From positions 124,001 through 188,000 of the forward strand of contig NZ_LDJG01000006.1 of the NCBI RefSeq assembly GCF_001431425.1: 64,000 bases of DNA. The letters run 5' to 3'. This document shows, one piece after another, positions 16,614-24,031 of this stretch. Origin of the DNA: Stenotrophomonas nitritireducens (GTDB taxonomy: Bacteria > Pseudomonadota > Gammaproteobacteria > Xanthomonadales > Xanthomonadaceae). How positions within the stretch are numbered: the first letter of the stretch is position 1; every line of letters starts with the position of its first letter. A program made the translations under genes and the position numbers. The notes under the pieces were generated by a model. That model had not been told where the DNA came from. It made no database searches and worked only from the letters and a program-made list of their open reading frames with translations.

Positions 16614-17102
16614 TCAGAGCGACTCGAAGCGGTTGGCCTCGACGTTCTTGCGCACCTTGTCCGGATTCCACACGCGCCCGTTCATGGCGATGTAGACGCC
16701 CTCGGGCAGCGACTGCACCGCGCCGATCGCGCAGCCGATGTTGAACTCGGCGTCCGAGCCGCGGAAACGCGCCGGGCTGAGCGCGCCGGTCATCACGATG
16801 GTCTTGCCGGGGATGGTCTTGAGCACCTTGCCGGTGGCGACCATCGAATCGGTGCCGTGGGTGACCAGCACGTGGCGCGTGGGCTGCGCGGCGATGGTCG
16901 CGCGGATCAGTTCGCGGTCCTCGTCGGTGATGTGCAGCGAATCCTTGCGCAGGATCGGGATCACGTTGAAGCGGAAGGTCACGCCCAGCTCGCGCAGGAT
17001 CATGCCGATCTGCGGGTCGCCGATCTGGTAGTCGGACTTGTCGTCGAAATAGATCTTGTCGATCGTGCCGCCGGTGGTGACGATCAGGAGGTCTTCCATC
17101 AT
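16614..17102 (-). CDS. Single-domain asparaginase-like protein
   Basis: 162 residues matching only the N-terminal half of the L-asparaginase I/II fold (full-length enzymes are about 330). Both catalytic threonine sites of that half are intact: TTGGTID at the start, and HVLVTHGTDSM near residue 80. TGALSPARFRGSDAEFNIG also fits. Two ATGs at 17102 and 17099 are possible starts. The reading frame is clean and abuts ybaK, so it looks like a functional short protein rather than a decayed gene. Activity as an asparaginase is uncertain. Confidence 0.8.
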   Translation of the reverse strand: MMEDLLIVTTGGTIDKIYFDDKSDYQIGDPQIGMILRELGVTFRFNVIPILRKDSLHITDEDRELIRATIAAQPTRHVLVTHGTDSMVATGKVLKTIPGKTIVMTGALSPARFRGSDAEFNIGCAIGAVQSLPEGVYIAMNGRVWNPDKVRKNVEANRFESL

Positions 17103-17153
17103 TGCGGTGAATCCAAACGGTAATGGTGCGAATGATAAGCCGCGCCGCCGGCG

Positions 17154-17212
17154 CCGTAGGGGCGGGGCTCGCCCCGCGTGGGATTCCGTATGGAATCCTT
17201 GCGCACCTACGG
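17154..17212. repeat. GTAG repeat, 59-bp imperfect palindrome
   Basis: Bounded by CCGTAGG (17154-17160) and CCTACGG (17206-17212), with an inner GGGGCGGGGCTCGCCCC hairpin and a central GATTCC/GGAATC palindrome. The right-hand boundary supplies the TAG stop of the DUF2069 gene. Confidence 0.8.
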
Positions 17213-17551
17213 CCGCTTCTTGCCGAACCGCGCGCGCAGGCCCGGCAGGCTGGCCAGGCCGATCACCAGCAGCGACAGCAGGATTTCCACCCAGGCCAGC
17301 CGCGCCGTTTCCGGGTGGCTCCAGGCGCTCATCACGCCATGGCTGAACCAGCCCAGCGCGCACACGCCGGACCAGAACGGCGCCAGCCGCCAGCCCAGGC
17401 GCAGGGCGACGGCCAGCAGCAGCGGCGGCCCGGTGAATACCAGCTGGGTGGCCAGCCAGTGCTTGTCGTCGAGGAACCACCAGGTGTAGAGGGCGGCCAG
17501 CGCGATCAGCGCCAGCAGCAGGGTCGGGCGCCGCGTCGTCGCTGCGTTCAT
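17207..17551 (-). CDS. DUF2069 family membrane protein
   Basis: 114 residues with about four transmembrane helices (TLLLALIALAALYTWWFLD, QLVFTGPPLLLAVALRLG, FWSGVCALGWFSHGVMSAW, VEILLSLLVIGLASLPGL). This fits the DUF2069 family, which often sits behind wrbA in gammaproteobacteria. The ATG at 17551 overlaps the wrbA stop as ATGA. The last residues Arg-Pro and the TAG stop are partly encoded by the GTAG repeat boundary CCGTAGG. Function unknown. Confidence 0.83.
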   Translation of the reverse strand: MNAATTRRPTLLLALIALAALYTWWFLDDKHWLATQLVFTGPPLLLAVALRLGWRLAPFWSGVCALGWFSHGVMSAWSHPETARLAWVEILLSLLVIGLASLPGLRARFGKKRP

Positions 17552-18141
17552 CGCGCCAGCCTCCGGGCGATGTCGGCCACGCGGCGGCCCAGCACGCGCG
17601 CCAGGTGGGCCTCGTCGTCGCTGGGCTGCGGGTCGTCCTGCGCGCCGGCCACATGGCTGGCGCCGTAGGGCGTGCCGCCGCCGGTGGTGTGGCTCAAGGC
17701 CGGTTCGGTGAAGGGAATGCCGACGATCAGGCAGCCATGGTGCAGCAGCGGCAGCTGCATCGACAGCAGGGTCGATTCCTGGCCGCCGTGCATCGACGCG
17801 GTCGAGGTGAATACGCCGGCCGGCTTGCCGGACAGGGTGCCGTTGACCCACTCGGCGCCGAGGCCGTCGAGGAAATGCTTGACCGGCGCGGCCATGTTGC
17901 CGAAGCGGGTCGGGCTGCCGAGCAGGATGCCGTCGCATTCGGCCAGGTCGGCGATCTCGACATAGGGAGCGCCGTCTTCCGGGACCGGCGGGGCGCTGGT
18001 CTGGGTGACCGCGGCCACCGGCGGCACCGTGCGCAGGCGCGCGCTCATGCCGGGTACCTCGCCGATGCCGCGGGCGATCTGCCGGGCCAGCCGCGCCACC
18101 GAGCCGCCACGGCTGTAATACAGCACCAGGATTTCCGCCAT
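17548..18141 (-). CDS. wrbA: NAD(P)H:quinone oxidoreductase, WrbA/flavodoxin family
   Basis: 197-residue FMN flavodoxin-like enzyme that reduces quinones by two electrons. The phosphate-binding loop is YYSRGGSVARLA. GSPTRFGNMAAPVKHFLD and TSTASMHGGQESTL match WrbA. The ATG at 18141 starts the protein just before the first beta strand (EILVLYY). An upstream in-frame GTG would add four residues. It is coupled to the DUF2069 gene by a 4-base overlap. Confidence 0.92.
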   Translation of the reverse strand: MAEILVLYYSRGGSVARLARQIARGIGEVPGMSARLRTVPPVAAVTQTSAPPVPEDGAPYVEIADLAECDGILLGSPTRFGNMAAPVKHFLDGLGAEWVNGTLSGKPAGVFTSTASMHGGQESTLLSMQLPLLHHGCLIVGIPFTEPALSHTTGGGTPYGASHVAGAQDDPQPSDDEAHLARVLGRRVADIARRLAR

Positions 18142-18218
18142 CGCACCATCCACTCATCACGCAGGGAGCGGCAGTATCGGCGATGCGGGCCGCGCTTTGC
18201 ATCGGGTACCCTTGCCGC

Positions 18219-19493
18219 ATGGAACCCCTGGATTCGCTCAATCTATGGATGGAACGGGTCCGTGACCGCGGGCGCCGGGCCAGTTTCGCCCGCTTCCTGT
18301 GGCACCGTTTCCTCGACGACCGCCTGTTCGAGGCCGCCGGCGCGCTGGCCTATACCACCGTGTTCGCGCTGGTGCCGCTGGCGATCGTGGTGTTCGGCGT
18401 GCTGTCGGCGTTCCCCATGTTCGACCGCTGGAGCGAGGCGCTCAGCGACTACGTGTTCTCCAACTTCGTGCCCTCGGCCGCGCGCGCCGCCGAAGGCTAC
18501 CTGCGGCAGTTCTCGGCCAGCGTCGGTCAGCTCACCGCGGCCGGCTTCATCGCGCTGGTGGCCTCGCTGCTGATCACCCTCAACAGCATCGAGCAGATCT
18601 TCAACCGGATCTGGCGGGTGGCGTCGGCGCGGCCACGGCTGACCCGCTTCCTGGTGTACTGGACCGTGCTGACCCTGGGCGCGATGTTGGCTGCCGCTTC
18701 GCTGGCGGTGTCGGCCAAGGTGTTCGCGCTGCCGCTGTTCGGCACCGTGGAAGGCCGCTGGCTGGCCGACCTGGCGCTGAGCCTGGCGCCGGTGCTGATC
18801 GAGTTCGCCTGCGTGATGCTGGTCTACCGGGTGGTGCCGCACCACATCGTGAAGTGGCGCCATGCCGTCCCCGGCGCGCTGCTGGCGGTGGTGATGCTGG
18901 AACTGGTGAAGTGGGGCATGAGCCTGTACCTGGGCAGCTTCCAGTCCTACCAGAAGCTCTACGGCACGGTGGCCTTCGTGCCGATCCTGCTGCTGTGGAT
19001 CTACCTGGGCTGGGTGTCGGTGCTGCTTGGCGCCTCGCTGGCCTCATCCATCGCCGCGTTCCGCTACCAGCCGGTCGCGCTGCGCCTGCCGCAGGGCTGC
19101 GAACTGTATGGCCTGCTGCGCCTGATCGGACGCTTCCGCGAGGCGCGCGAGCATGGCCGCGGCCTGGACGAGGAGGAACTGCTGGCGCTGGAGCCGATGC
19201 TCACCGATTCGCTGCTGCAGGAGCTGCTGTGCCAGATGGAGGCCATCAACCTGCTGCGCCGCGACGAGCGCGGGCAATGGCTGCTGGCCCGCGACCTGGA
19301 GCGCATCACCCTGCGCGAGCTGTACGAAAGCTCGCAGCTGCGCATTCCGATCGCCGAGGAATACCTGCCGTTCCGCGAGGACGCGCTGGGCCAGGCGGCC
19401 TGCCGCGCGCTGGACGAACTGCGGGTGCCGCTGCGCGAGCTGCTCAAGCGCCGCGTGGACGACATCTATGCCATTACCGGAGACGAACCATGA
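18219..19493 (+). CDS. YihY/BrkB family inner membrane protein
   Basis: 424 residues: an N-terminal membrane domain to about residue 290 with six helices (LAYTTVFALVPLAIVVFGVL, FIALVASLLITLNSIEQIF, FVPILLLWIYLGWVSVLLGA among them) and a soluble C-terminal winged-helix-like part. The family was once called ribonuclease BN in error; its real role is unknown. The ATG at 18219 is used; the frame extends 12 residues upstream without conservation. The stop overlaps the TlpA gene as ATGA. Confidence 0.88.
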   Translation: MEPLDSLNLWMERVRDRGRRASFARFLWHRFLDDRLFEAAGALAYTTVFALVPLAIVVFGVLSAFPMFDRWSEALSDYVFSNFVPSAARAAEGYLRQFSASVGQLTAAGFIALVASLLITLNSIEQIFNRIWRVASARPRLTRFLVYWTVLTLGAMLAAASLAVSAKVFALPLFGTVEGRWLADLALSLAPVLIEFACVMLVYRVVPHHIVKWRHAVPGALLAVVMLELVKWGMSLYLGSFQSYQKLYGTVAFVPILLLWIYLGWVSVLLGASLASSIAAFRYQPVALRLPQGCELYGLLRLIGRFREAREHGRGLDEEELLALEPMLTDSLLQELLCQMEAINLLRRDERGQWLLARDLERITLRELYESSQLRIPIAEEYLPFREDALGQAACRALDELRVPLRELLKRRVDDIYAITGDEP

Positions 19494-20053
19494 CCATCCG
19501 ATTGCTTCCCTTCGCCCTGTTGGTGCTGGCACTGGCCGGCTGCAAACAGCCTGCTGCCGAGGTGCCCGCAGCAGCTGCCGAGCCGCCGGCGACGACCGCG
19601 CCGGCCGAGGCTGCGGCGGGCGTGGTGGAGAAGACCGCGGACATGCCGCTGCTGCGGGTCAAGACCGTGGACGGCAAGGATTTCGATCTGGCCGGCCAGC
19701 GCGGCAAGTGGGTGGTGGTCAACTTCTGGGCGACCTGGTGCGGGCCTTGCCTGCAGGAGATGCCCGAACTGTCGGCGCTGCATGCGATGCGCGGCAATAT
19801 CGAGGTGGTCGGTCTGGCCTACGAGGACATCGAGCCGGACGAGATGGGAGCGTTTCTGGAGAAACACCCGGTGGCGTATCCCATCGCGATTCTCGATCCC
19901 TACAACCCGCCGGCCGATTTCGCTACGCCGCGCGGCCTGCCGATGACTTACCTGATCGCGCCCGATGGCAAGGTCGCCCGGCAGTTCCTCGGCCCGGTCG
20001 ATGCGCAGAAGATCGAGCAGGCCATCGCCGAGGCCGGCGGCAAGGTGGCCTGA
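19490..20053 (+). CDS. TlpA-like thioredoxin-fold lipoprotein
   Basis: 187 residues. The lipobox LALAGC places the lipidated cysteine at residue 18. A Pro/Ala-rich linker follows, then a thioredoxin domain with WCGPC (Cys84 and Cys87) in NFWATWCGPCLQEMPEL. It probably reduces periplasmic disulfides or helps cytochrome c maturation, but there are no ccm genes nearby. The cis-proline GLPMTYLIAPDG loop is present. It is translationally coupled to yihY. Confidence 0.9.
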   Translation: MTIRLLPFALLVLALAGCKQPAAEVPAAAAEPPATTAPAEAAAGVVEKTADMPLLRVKTVDGKDFDLAGQRGKWVVVNFWATWCGPCLQEMPELSALHAMRGNIEVVGLAYEDIEPDEMGAFLEKHPVAYPIAILDPYNPPADFATPRGLPMTYLIAPDGKVARQFLGPVDAQKIEQAIAEAGGKVA

Positions 20054-20128
20054 GCGGGCGATGCCCCCGGCGTCCTGCGTAACGAGGTGCTGTTGCGGCG
20101 CGTGGCGGGGTTTTCCCGGTGATGCTCC

Positions 20129-20234
20129 AGCGGGGCGTTGCCCCGCTCTACAAGATGGCCGGGGGCTGTAGCGCCGGGCAACGCCCGGCGGGGCTTTCCC
20201 GGTAATACCCCGGCGGGGCGTTGGCCCGCTCTAC
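20129..20234. repeat. Cluster of three GTAG repeat units
   Basis: An inverted unit ends GCTCTAC at 20151. A direct unit starts GTAGCGCCGGGCAACG at 20168. A second inverted unit ends CTCTAC at 20234. The cluster fills the spacer between the tlpA-like gene and convergent ppk2. Confidence 0.82.
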
Positions 20235-20283
20235 AAAGGCGCTGGTGCGATGGTCCCGTGGCGCCGGGTGGGAATTTTTACGT

Positions 20284-21063
20284 TCAGCCGGCCGGATAGG
20301 GCGGCAGCGGCTTGACCTGGCCGTATTTCTCTTTCCTGGGCTTTCCCGGCAGGGGCGGCAGGTCGATCAGCGCCTCATCCACGCGTGTTTCCGGCAGGCG
20401 GTCGAGCAGATCGCGGATCAGGGTCAGGCGGCCGCGCTTCTGGTCGTTGAAGTCCACCAGCGTCCATGGTGCATGGCGGCTGTGGGTGGCTTCGAGCATG
20501 GCCTCGCGGGCATGGGTATAGGCGGCATACTCCAGGCGCGATTTCAGGTCCACCGGCGACAGCTTCCAGCCCTTGAGCGGGTTGTCGCGACGCTCGGCGA
20601 AGCGCTTTTCCTGCTGTTCCTGGTCCACGCACAGCCAGTACTTGAACAGCAGGATGCCGTCGTCGACCAGCAGCCGTTCGAACACGGGCGCCTGCTCGAG
20701 GAAGGCCCGGTACTGGGCATCGGTGCAATAGCCCATGACCTTTTCCACGCCGGCGCGGTTGTACCAGCTGCGGTCCATCAGCACGATCTCGCCTGCCGCG
20801 GGCAGGTGGGCGACGTGGCGCTGGAAATACCACTGCGTGCTCTCGCGGTCGGTCGGCTTGGGCAGGGCGACGACGCGGCACTGGCGGGGGTTCAGGTGCC
20901 GGGCCACGTCCTGGATCGCGCCGCCCTTGCCGGCGGTGTCGCGGCCCTCGAACAGCACCAGCAGGCGCTGGCCCGAATGCTGGACCCAGCGCGCCATCGC
21001 GGCCAGTTCCAGCTGCATCGGTTCCAGCAGCCTTTCGTATTCCTTGCGCTTCAGCTTGCCCAT
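20284..21063 (-). CDS. ppk2: Polyphosphate kinase 2
   Basis: 259-residue PPK2-family enzyme that transfers phosphate between polyphosphate and nucleotides. The Walker A loop FEGRDTAGKGGAI is at residues 38-50, and the Walker B region with the lid follows at VLMDRSWYNRAGVE (94-107). The downstream KYWLCVDQEQQEKRF and RRDNPLKGWKLSP are family hallmarks. Whether it prefers ADP, GDP or AMP cannot be told from sequence here. It appears monocistronic. Confidence 0.94.
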   Translation of the reverse strand: MGKLKRKEYERLLEPMQLELAAMARWVQHSGQRLLVLFEGRDTAGKGGAIQDVARHLNPRQCRVVALPKPTDRESTQWYFQRHVAHLPAAGEIVLMDRSWYNRAGVEKVMGYCTDAQYRAFLEQAPVFERLLVDDGILLFKYWLCVDQEQQEKRFAERRDNPLKGWKLSPVDLKSRLEYAAYTHAREAMLEATHSRHAPWTLVDFNDQKRGRLTLIRDLLDRLPETRVDEALIDLPPLPGKPRKEKYGQVKPLPPYPAG

Positions 21064-21223
21064 GGCGGTTCCCTGTCTGGAAGCGCGAGCCTAGCGCAGT
21101 GGCCGTGCGGGTGCTGTCGCGGCAGGCCGGCCTGCGTGCGCGGTGATGTCTCGGTCACCGGTTTTCATGTAGTTTTGCCGATGCGCCGGGCGTGGTGCCC
21201 GGCAATGGATCAGGAGCAGTGCG

Positions 21224-22375
21224 ATGGGGCTTGTCCAGGCAGCAAAGGGTGCGATCGGCGGCGTGCTCGCCGACCAGTGGAAGGACTTCTTCACGGTGCC
21301 GGACGGCCTGCCGGCGACGGCGGCGCTGTTCGCCGCGGTGCCGCGCGGCACCAATGCCGGGCGCGGCTCCAACACCGGCGGCTCGTCCAACATCATCACC
21401 AACGGCTCGAAGATCGTGGTGCCGGAAGGCTACGGCCTGCTGCTGTTCCAGGACGGCGCGATCACCGGCTTCGTCGCCGAGCCGGGCGGCTACGAGTGGC
21501 GTTCGGACGACCCGAACTCGCAGTCGATCTTCGCCGGTGACGGCCTGGTCAGCACCTTCATCAGGCAGAGCTGGGAGCGCTTCAAGTTCGGCGGCCAGCC
21601 GGGCGCGCAGCAGGCGGCGTTCTTCGTCTCGCTGAAGGAGCTGCCGGACAACCGCTTCGGCACCCAGTCCGAGATCTACTGGGACGACGGCTTCCTCAAT
21701 ACCCAGGTCGGCGCGGTCACGCGCGGCTCGTACACGCTGAAGATCGTCGACCCGATCCTGTTCGTGAAGAACTTCGTGCCGGCCAGCTACCTGCGCCCGG
21801 GCCAGGTGTTCGACTTCACCGACCTGGACAACGCCGCCGCCAGCCAGCTGTTCAACGAAGTGGTCGGCTCGCTGGCCCCGGCCTTCAGCCTGTATACGAA
21901 CGATCCGGCCAAGGGCAACCGCATCACCAAACTGCAGCAGGACTCGATCGGCTTCGCACAGAGCCTGTCGGCGGCGGTCGAGCAGGCCTATCAGTGGCAG
22001 TCCGACCGCGGCCTGGCCATCGTCAAGACCGCCATCGTCTCCATCGAGTACGACGCCAACACCCGCGAGCTGCTGAAGACGGTGCAGCGCGCCGATGCGC
22101 TGTCCGGCGCGCGCGGCAATTCCAACCTGCAGGCCAGCGTGGCCGCGGGCATGCAGGCCGCCGGCGAGAACGGCGGCGCGGCCGGCATGATGGGGATCGG
22201 CATGGCCTCCGGGATGATGGGTGGCATGGCCGGATTGCAGCAGCCGGTGGCGCCGGCCGCTCCCGCCGCGGACGACCCGGTGGCCAAGCTGAAGAAGGCC
22301 AAGGAAATGCTGGACCTGGGCCTGATCACCCAGGGCGACTACGACGCGCTGAAAGCCAAGGCGCTGGGCCTGTAA
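21224..22375 (+). CDS. SPFH-domain protein with C-terminal SHOCT motif
   Basis: 383 residues. The N-terminal ~290 residues match the SPFH/prohibitin-like group sometimes labelled virion core or antifreeze protein (IITNGSKIVVPEGYGLLLF, FFVSLKELPDNRFGTQSEI). A Gly/Met-rich linker (around 305-340) leads to a SHOCT helix pair (DPVAKLKKAKEMLDLGLI), which often mediates oligomerisation. There is no transmembrane segment. It starts a three-gene plus-strand operon with a zinc-ribbon protein 21 bases downstream. Function unknown; a membrane scaffold role is inferred from the family. Confidence 0.85.
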   Translation: MGLVQAAKGAIGGVLADQWKDFFTVPDGLPATAALFAAVPRGTNAGRGSNTGGSSNIITNGSKIVVPEGYGLLLFQDGAITGFVAEPGGYEWRSDDPNSQSIFAGDGLVSTFIRQSWERFKFGGQPGAQQAAFFVSLKELPDNRFGTQSEIYWDDGFLNTQVGAVTRGSYTLKIVDPILFVKNFVPASYLRPGQVFDFTDLDNAAASQLFNEVVGSLAPAFSLYTNDPAKGNRITKLQQDSIGFAQSLSAAVEQAYQWQSDRGLAIVKTAIVSIEYDANTRELLKTVQRADALSGARGNSNLQASVAAGMQAAGENGGAAGMMGIGMASGMMGGMAGLQQPVAPAAPAADDPVAKLKKAKEMLDLGLITQGDYDALKAKALGL

Positions 22376-22396
22376 CCGGCAGGACGCACGACGAAC

Positions 22397-23746
22397 ATGT
22401 CCGATCCCCGAAACGGTCCGCCGCCGCTGCCCGGGTCCGTCCCTCCGCCGCCGCCCCTGCCGGCGGCGGCGCTGGACGGGCCGGGGTCGCCGCGGGATGT
22501 CCCGCCGCTGCCCGGCACTTTCCCGCTGGATACCGCGAACCTGCCCAAGGCCATCCGCGACGAAGTCGAGGCGCCCGATCCGGTTGCCATCGACACCTCG
22601 GCCACCGAGCTGAAGGACGGCCTCAACCGCTGTCCGAAATGCGGCGCCACCGATATCCGCCCACGTGCCGGAACCGACATGCTGGTGTGCCTGTACTGCC
22701 GCCATGAATGGGATGGCGCGCGGGTGGAGGAGGAATTCGGGCTCGGCGAGGGCATCGACCAGTTGCAGGGCACGGTCATCGCCTCCGGCGCGCGCGACAT
22801 CGACGCCGCTGCCTCCGCGCTGATGACCTTCAAGTGCAGCGGCTGCGGCGCCGAGGTCACGGTCAATACCGAAAGCGCGATGACCGCGCGCTGCCACTGG
22901 TGCCGCCATGTGTTCGGCGTCAACGAACAGGTCGCCAATGGCGCGGTGCCCGATGCGGTGCTGCCGTTCCACATCCGGAAGGAAGATGCGGTCGCGCGCA
23001 TCCGCCAGTTCGTGGACAAGCGCCGCATGTTCGCGCTCAAGGCGTTCAAGGAACAGTTCACGCCCGAGAACGTGGTCGGCGTCTACCTGCCGTACATGAT
23101 CGTGGACAGCAATGTCAGCGCGGCGGTGGCCGGCAAGGGCGAGATCAAGACGCGCGAGTACACCCGCGGTACCGAGAAGAACAGGCAGACCTATTACGAC
23201 GCGGACGTGTACCAGGTGGAACGGCAGGTGGATTTCACCGTCGACGACCTGCCGCTGGAGTCGTCCACCGAGCGTGGCAACCTGGACACGCGCGCCAATA
23301 CCAACAACATCATCAACGCCATCCTGCCGTTCGACACCAAGAACGCGCTGAAATGGAACGCCTCCTACCTGTCCGGCTTCACCTCGGAGAAGCGCAATCT
23401 CGACGTCGAGAAACTGCGTCCGCGGCTGGAGGACCAGCTGCTGTCCATCGCGCGTTCGCAGGTGGAGCGTTCGGTGCGCCGCTACGACCGCGGTGTGCGC
23501 TGGGAGCAGGAGCAGCTGGATGTCCATGGCACCCGCTGGGTGTCGATGTACCTGCCGGTATGGCTGTATTCCTACCACCAGCCCGGCAGCAACGGCGGCA
23601 TGCTGCACTACATCGCGGTCAACGGCCGTACCGGCGCTACCATGGGCAGCGTGCCCGTACAGCAGTGGAAGCTGCTGCTGGCCGCCCTGGCCACCGGTAC
23701 CGTCGTCGAGGCTCTGGCAATTGCATTCCTGGTGGCGACGACATGA
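22397..23746 (+). CDS. Zinc-ribbon membrane-anchored protein
   Basis: 449 residues. A proline-rich N-terminus (to ~45) is followed by a first zinc ribbon CPKCGATD...CLYCRHEW at about 79-104. A second ribbon, CSGCGAE...CHWCRHVF, is at about 147-172. A long beta-rich middle follows, with KTREYTRGTEKNRQTYYDAD. The end holds a hydrophobic helix (LLLAALATGTVVEALAIAFL) that may anchor it in the membrane. Such proteins commonly pair with SPFH proteins. The stop overlaps the next small gene as ATGA. Confidence 0.8.
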   Translation: MSDPRNGPPPLPGSVPPPPPLPAAALDGPGSPRDVPPLPGTFPLDTANLPKAIRDEVEAPDPVAIDTSATELKDGLNRCPKCGATDIRPRAGTDMLVCLYCRHEWDGARVEEEFGLGEGIDQLQGTVIASGARDIDAAASALMTFKCSGCGAEVTVNTESAMTARCHWCRHVFGVNEQVANGAVPDAVLPFHIRKEDAVARIRQFVDKRRMFALKAFKEQFTPENVVGVYLPYMIVDSNVSAAVAGKGEIKTREYTRGTEKNRQTYYDADVYQVERQVDFTVDDLPLESSTERGNLDTRANTNNIINAILPFDTKNALKWNASYLSGFTSEKRNLDVEKLRPRLEDQLLSIARSQVERSVRRYDRGVRWEQEQLDVHGTRWVSMYLPVWLYSYHQPGSNGGMLHYIAVNGRTGATMGSVPVQQWKLLLAALATGTVVEALAIAFLVATT

Positions 23747-23991
23747 GCGACGACAGTGGACTATGGTTGCTGGCCGCAGGCCCGGCCGGCGCGACCGCGC
23801 TGTACTGGGCGCTGTACCGGTACTACCGCAATACCGACAAATCGCATGCCTTCGAGCGCGATACCGCCATCGAGGCCAAGCCGGTGACCGGCTCGGACAC
23901 GCAGGTCGGCGAGACAAGAGGCACGCAGCAGCGCCGCATCGACGGCGACAACGTGGGCGACTACCGGCAGCGGGTGAAACGGCTGCGGTAG
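23743..23991 (+). CDS. Small single-pass membrane protein of SPFH operon
   Basis: 82 residues, unrecognised. One N-terminal transmembrane helix (LWLLAAGPAGATALYWALY) is followed by a charged, probably disordered tail. The ATG at 23743 overlaps the stop of the zinc-ribbon gene as ATGA. It is likely the third member of the SPFH module. Its own TAG stop is also preceded by G, seven bases before the GTAG repeat. Confidence 0.72.
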   Translation: MSDDSGLWLLAAGPAGATALYWALYRYYRNTDKSHAFERDTAIEAKPVTGSDTQVGETRGTQQRRIDGDNVGDYRQRVKRLR

Positions 23992-23997
23992 CTGTAA

Positions 23998-24031
23998 CCC
24001 GTAGGTGCGGGGCAAGCCCCGCACCTACGGG
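23998..24031. repeat. GTAG repeat, perfect 16-bp inverted repeat
   Basis: Two 16-base perfect arms (CCCGTAGGTGCGGGGC and its complement) around an AA loop. It lies between convergent genes, could serve as a terminator for both, and supplies the TAG stop of the glycosyltransferase. Confidence 0.88.
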
